A stretch of 64,000 nucleotides of DNA from Palsa-360 sp963719875 (GTDB taxonomy: Bacteria > Acidobacteriota > Terriglobia > Acidiferrales > UBA7541). Positions 36,511-46,700 of the stretch are shown one piece after another. Below the pieces are notes generated by a model. That model was given only the letters and a program-made list of their open reading frames with translations, was not told the origin of the DNA and did not search any database. The DNA lies in NCBI GenBank assembly GCA_963719875.1, contig CAVRDJ010000004.1, positions 1,054,001-1,118,000 on the forward strand, read 5' to 3'. Numbering within the stretch: position 1 is the stretch's first letter; every line of letters begins with the position of its first letter. A program made the translations under genes and the position numbers.

Positions 36511-37539
36511 CTACTTGACGTATTTCTTCACATCTTTCGGGCCAACCTCCGCCCCATAGATGACTCCCTTGGCATCCGCCGCGACGCCTTCTGCCGCGCT
36601 CGTCCCGGTGGCATTCTCCGCAGGGTCCGGAATGAACGCCGTGACCAAACCATCTTTGGCGCTTCCGACTCGAATGCCCCTCTTCCACGCGGAATGGTCC
36701 CGAGCCACCGAGCCCGATTCGGAGTCGGCGACGTAAATGACATCGTTCTTGCTGATGAAAATTCCGCTAGGTCGGCTGAATTGTTTCCATTGGTCGATAA
36801 ATTTCCCTTTCTGGTCGAAGATCTGAATCCGATTATTTCCTCGATCCGCAACGAACAGCCGTCCCTTGGAATCGAATGCGAGAGCATGCGGTATGTTGAG
36901 CTCCCCGGGCGCCGAACCTTTCTTCCCCCACGTCATGAGGAACGTCCCATCTTTTGAGAATTTCACGATACGCGCGTTGCTGTTCCCACCATGTCCGTCC
37001 GCGACGAAAATGTCTCCGTTCGAAGCAATCGCGACGGCCGACGGCTGATTGAAGGTGTCCTCACCGTCTCCGGCCACTCCTGCTTTGCCGAGCGTCATTA
37101 ACACCTTTCCCTTGGGACTGAACTTGAAAACCTGGTGGCCCTTTCCTTCCTTCCCTTGGCCGTCGGTCACCCACACGTTTCCGTCCTTGTCCACGGTGAT
37201 GCCGTGAGGGAAAACGAACATCCCTGCGCCAAAGCTCGTCAGGAGCTTGCCGGACGGATCAAACTCCAGAATGGGCGCAAGGTTTGAACCGGCGCAGGTG
37301 TTTGCGCCACATCTCTCAGCCACCCAGATGTTACCGTTGCGATCGACCGCAACCCCGGCCGTCGATCCCCACGTCCGCCCCTCGGAAAGCTTCGCCCAGT
37401 TCTCGACAGTCCGATACGGATTCGGCAGAGAATTGACGGGTTGCGGATCTGCCTGGGTCTGCGCCCTCGTTGGGGACATGGCGATCATCGCGATCATAGC
37501 TGTCATGAGTCTAAAGCTCACTCGACCTGCATGCGTCAT
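36511..37539 (-). CDS. Secreted NHL-repeat beta-propeller protein
   Basis: The protein is best started at ATG 37539 (342 residues), because a run of G (GGGGGG) sits just upstream as ribosome site; a TTG 15 bases earlier is the alternative. Residues 1-25 form a signal peptide ending RAQ. Four to six NHL-type blades follow, for example GVAVDRNGNIWVAERCG, GITVDKDGNVWVTDGQG, AVAIASNGDIFVADGHGG, ALAFDSKGRLFVADRGNNRI and PSGIFISKNDVIYVADSES. Such propellers bind ligands or act as lyase/amidating-like scaffolds; no catalytic residues were identified. A truncated kinase gene fragment lies directly upstream at 37576. Confidence 0.85.
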   Translation of the reverse strand: MTHAGRVSFRLMTAMIAMIAMSPTRAQTQADPQPVNSLPNPYRTVENWAKLSEGRTWGSTAGVAVDRNGNIWVAERCGANTCAGSNLAPILEFDPSGKLLTSFGAGMFVFPHGITVDKDGNVWVTDGQGKEGKGHQVFKFSPKGKVLMTLGKAGVAGDGEDTFNQPSAVAIASNGDIFVADGHGGNSNARIVKFSKDGTFLMTWGKKGSAPGELNIPHALAFDSKGRLFVADRGNNRIQIFDQKGKFIDQWKQFSRPSGIFISKNDVIYVADSESGSVARDHSAWKRGIRVGSAKDGLVTAFIPDPAENATGTSAAEGVAADAKGVIYGAEVGPKDVKKYVK

Positions 37540-37575
37540 CACAGAACCCCCCAAGCTTCAACGATTTGCGAAGAT

Positions 37576-37740
37576 TTAAGTCAAGGGCGGTGCCCACGGA
37601 ACCGCGGCCAATTCTTCAGGCAAGAATTTCAGCGCGACGTGGCGATGCAGCTTGAGGTCTTCCGCTTCGTACACCACACCCATCCCGCCGTCACCGAGCT
37701 GTGAGAGAATGCGATAGTGCGAGATGGTTTTGCCGATCAT
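37576..37740 (-). pseudogene. Truncated Ser/Thr kinase N-lobe fragment
   Basis: A 54-codon frame begins at ATG 37740 and reads MIGKTISHYRILSQLGDGGM, followed by GVVYEAEDLKLHRHVALKFL, then stops at 37576-37578. This is the glycine-rich loop and catalytic lysine of a Hanks kinase with everything after it missing. It sits just downstream of two full-length kinase genes and is not a simple copy of their N-termini (those read GSYEVLAQIGAGGMGEVYQA and LGPYEILSAIGAGGMGEVYK). It cannot be an active kinase; it is most likely the remains of a third kinase gene deleted in this spot. Confidence 0.8.
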
Positions 37741-37812
37741 ACTTGCTTGGCTCGATTCATTGAAATCATTTCGTTCCTGATGGCACTCGCTGCTTCAGCT
37801 CCCAACCGCCTG

Positions 37813-40161
37813 CTAAAGTCTCTGGATCTTTAAGGCCGCGTATTTTTGTTCAAGATCATCGACCAGTCGTTTGAATTCGGGCTTCCCACGCAAACTTTCG
37901 AGATGGGGGTCGATGCGGAAGAAAGACCAGCAGGGGAACCCCGTTTCGATCGTGCGCTCCAGCCACGCCATGGCCTTTCCCGTGTCCCCCAATACGGCGT
38001 AAACGCATGCGATTTGATGGTAGGCGTGGTGGATATGGCCGTAGGAACGCGGAGAATCCAGCGCCTTTCGGACCCACTCCAGCGCAAGTCCGGTTTCGTT
38101 GCGTAGGGCGTGCAGCAGGCCTTGAAGGCTGACGGTCATAGGCTCGTCCGGCATTTGTTTCAATCCCTCCTCCAATCGTTGCTCGGCCAGCTCCAGGTTT
38201 CCGTTGAGAAGGGCACACTGCGAGGAATAATTGCGCCCATACACGTTTCCAGGTGCTTCTCCGAGCCACCTCTTCGCTGCCTCCTCCGCGCGCGCGAAGT
38301 CCCCGCTGTAGAGATCGATAAACTCGAGGTTAAAGGTCCTTGTTCTGGGATTTGACCGTCGCGCCAGCCCGTGGGCCCTGCGCGCTTCTTCCATTCGTCC
38401 GATGTGCCAGCAAATCGCGGACATGCGGTTGTGGGCCCGCTCAAAATTGGGTTGCGCCGCCAGAACCTGTTCCAGCGCCGCAATGGCGGCGGCGTGCTGA
38501 AAATTCTTCTCCGGGCTCCACAGGATCCAAGCCCGGGCCAAATGTCCCTCCGGCAACGCGGGGTTAAGCGCCAGGGCGCGCTCGCAGTGATGCTCCGCCT
38601 TCTCCATCCAGGCTCGCTGCGGGTCGACGAAGTACACGTTGGTGCACATATAGGACAGCGTGGCGTGCGCCAGCGCAAAGCCGGGGTCGCACTCGACGGC
38701 GTTCGACAAGTGGTGGATGGCGCTGTCCATCGTTTCCCGCCGGTCGGAAGTGCTTTCGCGCAGACCAGCCATGAATTCGCCGTAAGCCTCGGGGTCGCTG
38801 CTATAGCGGCCGCGAGAGTGTGGCGCCGCCAGCGAAAATCGGCTCTGGAGCGACTCCACAACGCGGCGGCCGATTTCATCCTGCACGTCGAACACGTTCT
38901 CCAGTTTGAAGTCGTGTTTCTCCGAAAGGGTGGTTTTCTGCGTGGTCCCATCGAAAAGCTGGATCGAAACGCGCCACTGCGCTCCCAGCTTCTGCACGTT
39001 GCCTAGGAGGACATAGCGGACATCCAAGTTGCGGCACACTTGGGCTGGGTTCGCCCCGGGCGCGAAATTCAGGATCGCCGACGTCGGCGCCACGGCTACG
39101 TCCTCTAGGTTGCCGAGCATCGTGATCAAAGCGTCCGCAAAGCCCAATGAAAGCGCTTTGCGCTCTTCCACTTCGCTCAGGAAAACGAAAGGTAGTACGG
39201 CAATCGACGCTAAAGTTCTCGTGCTTGCCGTGAGACCTGATTCGATGGCTTCCGGAGCAGCCCTTGGCTCACTCGTCCGCTCGTAACGTCGGCCCGTTTC
39301 TTTCGACGAGAGTGCCTCCTCAATCTCAATTCGAGCGTCCCCCAAGTCCCTCAGACGACGTTGAAGATCCTTTTGGAGGCAGCGTTGCAGCAGATCACGA
39401 ATTTTCGGAGGAGTCGCGGGAGGCAGCGCGTTCCAATCTGGCTCCCCTTGGAGGACGGCCGCGATTATGTCAGAAAAGGTTTCACGTCGGAATATCTGCC
39501 GCGCTGTGAGCAACTCAAATAGCACGCATCCAAACGCCCAAATATCTGTTCGTTTGTCCACCGCCTTGCCCCGCGCCTGCTCGGGAGACATGTAAGCCGC
39601 AGTACCGAGAATCACTCCCTCCATCGTGGCTGCCATGCTCAGTGTTGGTGAATTCCCGATGTCTTCGGTCGTCGCGTCGCCTGCGAAGGCTTTCGCCAAA
39701 CCGAAGTCCAACACCTTCACTTTGCCTTCCGGCGTCACCTTCACGTTGGCGGGTTTCAAATCACGATGAATGATGCCTTTCTCGTGTGCCGCTTCGAGTG
39801 CCTCGGCGATCTGTACCGCGATCTTCAGAGCTTCCTCGATGCCCAGCGGGCCAGCCTTCACTCGGTCGGCCAGCGTATCGCCGGAAATCAACTCCATCAC
39901 CAAATAGCTCATGTCGCCAGATTGTTCGAGTCCGTGAATTGTGGCGATGTTGGGATGATTCAGCGCCGCCAGCATCTTCGCTTCACGCTGGAAACGGGAG
40001 AGTCGTTCGGGATCGTGAGCAAATGCTTCCGGCAAAACTTTTATGGCTACGTCGCGCCCGAGCTTGGTGTCGTGCGCCTGATATACCTCGCCCATGCCGC
40101 CCGCGCCAATCTGCGCGAGGACTTCGTACGAGCCGAGACGTGTGCCAGAAGCGAGCGCCAT
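37813..40161 (-). CDS. Ser/Thr protein kinase with TolB-like and TPR C-terminal region
   Basis: The 782-residue protein starts with a complete kinase (about 10-275): IGAGGMGEVYQAHDTKLG, lysine in VAIKVL, HRDLKPANV near 130, DFGLAKAF. No clear transmembrane segment was found, so it is probably cytosolic. Residues about 310-430 resemble the TolB_N-like module often attached to bacterial cyclases and kinases (IAVLPFVFLSEVEERKALSL, DVRYVLLGNVQKLGAQWRVS). Residues about 440-770 are TPR helices (NPALPEGHLARAWILW, ALEQVLAAQPNFERAHNRM). Its first base shares an A with the stop of the upstream kinase (TAATG at 40161), so the two are translationally coupled. Confidence 0.9.
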   Translation of the reverse strand: MALASGTRLGSYEVLAQIGAGGMGEVYQAHDTKLGRDVAIKVLPEAFAHDPERLSRFQREAKMLAALNHPNIATIHGLEQSGDMSYLVMELISGDTLADRVKAGPLGIEEALKIAVQIAEALEAAHEKGIIHRDLKPANVKVTPEGKVKVLDFGLAKAFAGDATTEDIGNSPTLSMAATMEGVILGTAAYMSPEQARGKAVDKRTDIWAFGCVLFELLTARQIFRRETFSDIIAAVLQGEPDWNALPPATPPKIRDLLQRCLQKDLQRRLRDLGDARIEIEEALSSKETGRRYERTSEPRAAPEAIESGLTASTRTLASIAVLPFVFLSEVEERKALSLGFADALITMLGNLEDVAVAPTSAILNFAPGANPAQVCRNLDVRYVLLGNVQKLGAQWRVSIQLFDGTTQKTTLSEKHDFKLENVFDVQDEIGRRVVESLQSRFSLAAPHSRGRYSSDPEAYGEFMAGLRESTSDRRETMDSAIHHLSNAVECDPGFALAHATLSYMCTNVYFVDPQRAWMEKAEHHCERALALNPALPEGHLARAWILWSPEKNFQHAAAIAALEQVLAAQPNFERAHNRMSAICWHIGRMEEARRAHGLARRSNPRTRTFNLEFIDLYSGDFARAEEAAKRWLGEAPGNVYGRNYSSQCALLNGNLELAEQRLEEGLKQMPDEPMTVSLQGLLHALRNETGLALEWVRKALDSPRSYGHIHHAYHQIACVYAVLGDTGKAMAWLERTIETGFPCWSFFRIDPHLESLRGKPEFKRLVDDLEQKYAALKIQRL

Positions 40162-42845
40162 TACTTTTTCCCCGCTGGAACTTTCTGCTTCAACTCTTCA
40201 AACCAGTTGAGTACAACATTGATCTGTGTCGGGGCCTCCTGCTCAATCGGCTTGAGCATTAGGAACCGCTGGCCGTCGGGGGACACGTCGTAGTTGCTGA
40301 GCGTTGCCGGGGTTGGCAGGTACGGTCCCTCCACGACCGCCTTTGACTTGCCTGCGGAAAAGCTCGGTTGCGTCGTGATCTCCACGGCCATTATTTTGTC
40401 GCTACTGCGGTAGAACAGCTCCCGCCCGTTGGAATTCCAAATCGGCTCTGTGCCGCCTTCGGTCGAGATTTGCCATTTCCCGCCGGGGCCCGGATAAGGT
40501 TGCACATAAACCTCAAAGCGGCCCGATTCATCCGAGATGTAGGCTAGCCAGTGACCGTCGGGGGAAAAACGCGGCGTCGTTTCGTTGAACGGGGTTCGTA
40601 GGAACGGCTGCGCCTTCCGGTCGCTGAGCCGCAGCACCCAGATGTCAACCCCCGTGGTGGGATTGACTTCAATGAAGGCCAGCAGTTGCCCATCCGGGGA
40701 CCATGAACTCGGAGCTTGGGGGAACTCGCCAGTGGTCAACCGCTCGAGGCCTCCACTGCCGTCGGCCAGTTGCCAGAAAATGTTCAGCGGTCCTTCCTTG
40801 TTCGAATTAAACGTGATTCGCTTGCCATCGGGTGTCCAAACAGGGGTAGTGTTCAGATCCCTCTCAAACGTCAAGCGGGTCAGTGTCTCCCGGGTGAGAT
40901 CGTACAGCCAGATTTGCGTCTCTTGCTCCGCAATCCCTACAGCTACGTGCTGTCCGTCAGGGGAAAGCCGCGGGGTCAAGTAAGCGTGCGCAGGGGCGGT
41001 CACGGGCTGCTCCGCCACATTGCGACCGACCCACACAAGGCTACTTTGGGCCGACTGAACTCCACCCGAAACGTAGGCCAGCGACCCTGTGGCGGAAACG
41101 CTGTACTGCGCCGACCCGCTGAACCCCGATTGCAGGACACCCTCCACCACAGGGACCGCCGCGCCAGTGATCTTGTGCCGCTTTGGATCGAATGGCACGG
41201 CCATTAAGTTTCCTGCTCGCGCATAAACGAGGTGCCCGGAGGGCGCATAGCGGGGCTGCGTTCCCCCTTGGACCAGGTTCTGGCGTTCGTTCGACACGAC
41301 TGACTGGACTACGACGTCGGCGTTGTTCCAGTTAGAGGCACTTGTTCCAGCAACTAAGAGCACTGCGTTGTCGCCCGGCAAAAACTCCGGCCAGCGGTGT
41401 CCGAACTCCCCTTTCTCGAGACGAGTCAGCGGCTGCGGTACGCCTCCCGCATCTGGAATTTGCCGGAGGACTGAGATATTTGTGGGTGCAAAAGCGATCG
41501 TGCCGTGGCTGTCCCAACTTGCCCCGCGAGGGAACGCAGCATCGGCGATGGTTAGCGCCGCTCCCCCGCTCACCGAGACCTTCTTCAGCTTTCCACCCGC
41601 AAAGAAACCCAGCCATTTGCCATCGGGCGAGAAGAATAAATTGATGGCCCCTTCTGTTCGGGGGATGGGGTTGGCCTCCAAGCTATCCATCGCCCGCAGA
41701 TAAAGCTGCTGGGTACCTCCTTGTCGGGCGACATAGGCAAGATGAGTGCCATCGGGAGAGAGAGCCACGGCAGGACCATTATCCAAACCAGCCAATTGTT
41801 GGCCCGCTGGGAGATTAATTACTGTGCGGGTGACAGGCTGCGGCGGCGAAGGCTTCAGATTCCAACTCGCTAGTCTCGCGATCGCAGTAACTAACAGCAA
41901 GACGCACACACCGAGGATTAGTCCCCGCCACCCGAGCGCGCGGATGCTCTTAACTGCGACAGTCGGCGGCGTGATTTGCGAGCCCGGTTCAGCAATCCAC
42001 TTCAACTCCCCACACAAATCACAAGCAGTCTGCCAACGGCTATCCGGTTCCTTCGCAAGGCATCTTTTGACGACGCGATCAAGCGCGGGAGGCGTCATGG
42101 GTTGAAGCGACGAGATCGCCGGAGGCTCTCGTTCCAAGATCGCAGCGATCAAACTCGCCTGGCTCTTGCCTTCAAAGGCTCTCTTGCCCGTCGCCATTTC
42201 GTAGACCACCACGCCAAACGCAAAAATGTCCGTGCGGGCGTCCGCTACTTTGGCTTCGACTTGCTCCGGGGCCATGTATTGCAGCGTGCCGACGATGGAC
42301 CCTTGCGCCGTCAGCGGGTCCTTTGCCGTGGGAAGGTCTGAAAGGGAGACACTGGCTGGGGCTGCCTCCTGCTTCAGTTTCGCCAAGCCGAAGTCCAGCA
42401 GCTTCGTGCCGGACTTGGTCAGCATAACGTTTCCGGGTTTCAGATCGCGGTGGGTGATGCCTTTGCGGTGAGCCTTGTCCAACGCATCGGCTATCTCAAT
42501 CGCGTACTGCAACGCCTGTTGTATCGGCAGTGAACCCTTCAGCAGCCGCTGCGCGAGCGTCTCGCCCTCGAGATATTCCATTACTAGATAATCGATTTCG
42601 TCTTGGTGACCGATATCGTGGAGCGTGCAGATGTGGGGATGATTCAGGCTGGCGATGGTCTTTGCTTCGCGCTCGAAGCGTTCGCGCAATTCGGAGCGAT
42701 CGGCAAGATGCGTCGGCAAAACTTTAATTGCGACAGTTCGATCGAGGCGGGTATCGCGGGCTTTGTACACCTCACCCATTCCGCCCGCACCGATAGCGGA
42801 GAGGATTTCGTAAGGCCCTAGGCGTCTGCCGGGAAGGATCGGCAT
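40161..42845 (-). CDS. Ser/Thr protein kinase with transmembrane segment and PD40/TolB propeller
   Basis: The 894-residue protein has an N-terminal kinase (about 10-270): IGAGGMGEVYKARDTRLD, VAIKVLP, HRDLKPGNVM, DFGLAKLKQ. A hydrophobic segment near 305-325 (LILGVCVLLLVTAIARLA) crosses the membrane. The rest, about 340-890, is a PD40/WD40-like propeller with repeats of the type VALSPDGTHLAYVA, LFFSPDGKWLGFFAGG, PRLSPDGQHVAVGI and PRFSPDGHWLAYISDESGRF, predicted to lie outside the membrane. This architecture is very common in Acidobacteriota. The outer propeller may sense a ligand and signal to the kinase. It is the first gene of a two-kinase operon. Confidence 0.92.
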   Translation of the reverse strand: MPILPGRRLGPYEILSAIGAGGMGEVYKARDTRLDRTVAIKVLPTHLADRSELRERFEREAKTIASLNHPHICTLHDIGHQDEIDYLVMEYLEGETLAQRLLKGSLPIQQALQYAIEIADALDKAHRKGITHRDLKPGNVMLTKSGTKLLDFGLAKLKQEAAPASVSLSDLPTAKDPLTAQGSIVGTLQYMAPEQVEAKVADARTDIFAFGVVVYEMATGKRAFEGKSQASLIAAILEREPPAISSLQPMTPPALDRVVKRCLAKEPDSRWQTACDLCGELKWIAEPGSQITPPTVAVKSIRALGWRGLILGVCVLLLVTAIARLASWNLKPSPPQPVTRTVINLPAGQQLAGLDNGPAVALSPDGTHLAYVARQGGTQQLYLRAMDSLEANPIPRTEGAINLFFSPDGKWLGFFAGGKLKKVSVSGGAALTIADAAFPRGASWDSHGTIAFAPTNISVLRQIPDAGGVPQPLTRLEKGEFGHRWPEFLPGDNAVLLVAGTSASNWNNADVVVQSVVSNERQNLVQGGTQPRYAPSGHLVYARAGNLMAVPFDPKRHKITGAAVPVVEGVLQSGFSGSAQYSVSATGSLAYVSGGVQSAQSSLVWVGRNVAEQPVTAPAHAYLTPRLSPDGQHVAVGIAEQETQIWLYDLTRETLTRLTFERDLNTTPVWTPDGKRITFNSNKEGPLNIFWQLADGSGGLERLTTGEFPQAPSSWSPDGQLLAFIEVNPTTGVDIWVLRLSDRKAQPFLRTPFNETTPRFSPDGHWLAYISDESGRFEVYVQPYPGPGGKWQISTEGGTEPIWNSNGRELFYRSSDKIMAVEITTQPSFSAGKSKAVVEGPYLPTPATLSNYDVSPDGQRFLMLKPIEQEAPTQINVVLNWFEELKQKVPAGKK

Positions 42846-43713
42846 GGGCTCCCGCCATCTTAGAATCGGCAGAGTATAACTCTTTGGCTATCAGCAAACC
42901 GATGTTTTTAAGCGGGGCAGCTTGGCCAAAGCCTTCAATGATCAGGTGATTTATGAGAGTCGGGAAACGCAATTTCCCCAGGCTAAGAATCAGCCACTTA
43001 CGGACGCCGTTAAAGAGTGGAGTTTTGAAAGCCTTCGGTGGGCCGCTTAGCCAGCATCAACTTGGTAATGCTAACCGCGGATGGCGATGCCACCAACTCA
43101 GGTAAGTATGGACACGGAGTCCGCACGGGAACGGAGTAGCTGATTCCCTGCCCTCGGGATCAGGAAATCTTGACGTCCAACTGGGGCGGGAGCGGTTGCC
43201 CTTTCCGCTGGCGCTGCGCAAGCTCGATTCGAGTTGGCGTCCGGTCAAATATTTGTTCCGGGTAACTGTCCCGCCCCGCGACAAATTTTCTGACGGCGAT
43301 CGAGATTCCGATGTCTCTTGTGTCCTGGTCGGGTTCCTCCAGGCGTTCGCACCAATATAACCGTAACCGTGCCGTTTGCGCAGCCGCCAGGAGACGCAAC
43401 CCACAGATTTTATGTCGTTTAGGCGATTCGTTTCGCAAAATTTGTCTTCTTGGTCTTTTGGATCGACCGCCCCTATCTGTGGGCGCATGTCTGCCACATT
43501 GACTGCTGCCAGCGCCAAAACACACAGAGCTCTCCGCGAGGTGACACATAGCGCGCCAATCTCCTTGAGCGTGGCAGGGGGGCGGGATTGCTCGACATCT
43601 CGCGCAAAATGAGGTTGTAGTATACCTTACTTCTTAATTAATCAGTATGTATATATAGCCGGGCCACATCATTGCGCTGTTCTGTTTATCGTGCAATCCA
43701 GTCGGCCTCCCAG
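42846..43713. other. Intergenic region with repeat copy B and a decayed gene end
   Basis: About 870 bases without an intact gene. A minus-strand frame (43160-43549) has protein-like character only in its last part (GQPLPPQLDVKIS), which is the tail shared with the element at 28309. An AT-rich patch containing TTAATTAATCAGTATGTATATATA lies near 43631-43660, just past the end of the glucan synthase gene. Promoter elements for the kinase operon must also be here. Confidence 0.5.
43127..43201 (-). repeat. 75-bp dispersed repeat, copy B
   Basis: Partner of 28309-28383 with seven mismatches in about 68 aligned bases by eye. The hairpin is kept with one G:T-compatible change (TGATTCC, loop, GGGATCA). 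The minus strand again ends an open frame in a GQPLPPQ tail at the TGA 43160-43162. Confidence 0.7.
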
Positions 43714-46700
43714 CTATCCCAAAACGACTAAAACCCGATGCTGGGCGCCATCATCAGTAAGCGGAATATTGGTGCGATCGATGAGTACCGTGCCGTCTAC
43801 GACGATTGAAGCAACGCCGCGAGAAATGCCAGCTGGATTGCCTACTTGGATCTGATACGTGGCCGAGTGATACCGAAAAGTAACGGAGTAGCTGGGCCAG
43901 TTCCGTGGGATGCAGGGATCGATGGAAAGCATCGAGCCACAGACGCGGAACCCGAGTATCCATTCCAATCCGGCGCGATACAGCCAGCCTGCTGAACCCG
44001 TGTACCAGGTCCATCCGCCTCTCCCCACATGAGGAGGCTCAGCATAAACATCGCCCGCGAGGACGTAGGGCTCTACTTTGTAACGCTGCACGCTAGCGCG
44101 CGAAGAAGTATGAAGGATCGGATTCAGCATCCGGAATAGTTCACAGGCCTTATCCCCGTCGCCGAGTTCCGCAAAAGCAATGACCGTCCACGTAGCAGCG
44201 TGGGTGTACTGGCCGCCGTTTTCCCGGACACCGGGGACATAACCTTTGATGTAGCCAGGGTCGTGCTGCGCATTTTCAAATGGCGGTGTGAAGATGAGAA
44301 TCAGTCCTTCCGGACGGCGCACCAAATGCTGATCCACGGCGGCCATGGCGCGAGCAACGCGGCCCTTTTCGGCGGCACCGCTCATGACTCCCCAGGACTG
44401 AACGATGGAATCAATTCGGCATTCGGAGTTTGAGGCTGAGCCAAGTGGTGTGCCGTCATCAAAAAAAGCCCGGCGATACCATTTGTCATCCCAGGCTTCT
44501 CGCTCCAGCGCCGCTTTGAGCGCACTAACGTGGAGCCGCCAAGCCTCTGCGCGCTTATGTTCACCGCGCTGATCAGCAATTTTGGCAAACTCCCAAAGAA
44601 TCGAGTGCAGGAACCAGCCGAGCCAGACACTTTCTCCCTTCCCATGCTCCCCAACTCGGTTCATGCCGTCGTTCCAGTCGCCCGTGCCCATCAGTGGAAG
44701 GCCGTGGCTGCCCACAGCGAGACTTCTGTCCAGTGCACGCGCGCAATGCTCGAACAGCGTCGCGCGGGTCTCCGAAACACGCGGCTCAAAATAGGACTCG
44801 CTCTGTCCTTCAGCCAGCACATCTCCCTCAAGGAAGGGCACAATTTCGTCCAAGACCTTCATTTCGCCGGTGGCTTCAATGAAGTGGACGACCGTATAGG
44901 GCAGCCAGAGCAGGTCGTCGGAAATGCGCGTTCGCACCCCACGCCCCGAGGGCGGATGCCACCAGTGTTGAACGTCACCTTCAGGAAATTGGCGAGCGGC
45001 AGCCCGCAATAGATGCTCGCGCGTGATCTCGGGTTTGGCGACACTCAAAGCCATCCCATCCTGGAGTTGGTCGCGGAAACCATATGCACCGCTCAACTGA
45101 TAGAACGCCGCGCGCGCCCAGACACGAGAGGCCAGTGTCTGGTACAGCAGCCAGCGATTCATGAGCATGTCCATGGCCGGCTCGGGTGTGGTGATTTGCA
45201 CGGTGCTGAGCAAGTTGTCCCACTGGCCAGTAACTTCGGCAAGGATCGCATTCAAGTTTGCCTTGCGATAGCGGCCCAGCAATTCGCGCACTTGCTCCCT
45301 GTTTTCCGCTTGCCCCAGGAAAAACACGACTTCAGCGCTTGCGCCAGGCCGCAATTCGATCGATGTTTGCAACGCCGCGCACGGATCGAGGCCTCCTCCT
45401 ACCTTCCCGGAAAGTGGGCTGCCTTGTTCTAACGCCGCCGGTCGCTCAAGCGTCCCGTTGCGGCCAAGAAATTCTGTTCGGTCGCCTGTCACAGAAGCCT
45501 GCCTACCGCCAAGATCCGCAAAAGCGATGCGCCCGCCGAATTCTCCGCCCCACAGGCTCCTCACGAAGACCGCTCCCGTTTTCGAATCGAGTTCCGTAAC
45601 GAGATATGGCGCTGAAGCTCCGCGTGAACTGCCCATCACCCATTCGGCGTAGCCGGTTACTGAGAGTTGGCGCACGCTGCCGGAAGCATTTCTCAGAGTG
45701 AGCCGGGAAATCTTGATGGGGTCTTTGGAAGGTACGAACTGGAGTAGCTCAACCAGGATTCCATGCGAGCCATGATGGAAGCGACTATAGCCTTGGCCGT
45801 GGCAGGCAATGTATGAAGCAGCTTCGTCGCGGATCGGCAGCGCGGTTGGGCTCCACACCTCACCTGTAATTTCGTCACGAATATAGATGGCTTCTCCAGG
45901 AGGATCCGTGACGGGATCGTTGGACCATGGCGTAAGCTGATTTTCATGACTGTTGATTGACCAGGTATGGCCCGAACCGGACTCGGATACGAGGAAGCCA
46001 AACGAAGGATTCGCAATGACGTTGATCCATGGCGCGGGAGTCCGCGAACCTTCTCCCAGAATGGTCACATATTCGCGGCCTTCCTCAGCAAATCCACCAA
46101 GACCGTTGAAGAAATCGAGTGCCCGCACGGGAAGCGGCACATCCATGCGTTTGGCCGCACGCCGCTGTCGTGGGAAGGCAGGCGCCACAGCTTCTGCCCG
46201 CTGAGATCGAGTGATTTGCTCAGACAGCGTGCCACGCCGGCTGAGCAACACCGATCGCGCAACAGTCTGAAGCAGCGCTCGCTCCTGTGGAGAGATGAGG
46301 TCCGCACGCAGGAGGAAAATGCTGCCGCGCACGTTGTCCGTGTCCGGGGAGAGCCGTAATCGGCTGCCCCGTACTAGTTCCTCCAAAGAGGTCTGCAACT
46401 CTTGGGCGTACGAGGAGGACTTTTCATTTATGACGACGAGGTCGGCGGAAAGTTGTTTCGTGCGCCAGTATTCATGTGCGCGCAATAATTGACGCACGAT
46501 TTCGAGATCTTCCGTTTCATCGATGCGCACCAAAACAATGGGCAAATCGCCGGAGATTCCATGGGCCCACAGCGCGGAACGCTCCAGTGTGCTGCGGATG
46601 AGTACATCAGAAGAAGGCCGAAGCGAAGCGTCGGAGTAGAGCACCGAGTTTGCGAGCCCCTGGAATAAATGCGCTTCGTCGAGATCGATACCCAAATGAT

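Noticed and set aside
43160..43549. 129-codon minus-strand frame next to the glucan synthase
   Set aside because: Only the last 15 residues resemble another sequence (repeat tail); the rest has no protein-like pattern, so it is treated as decayed.
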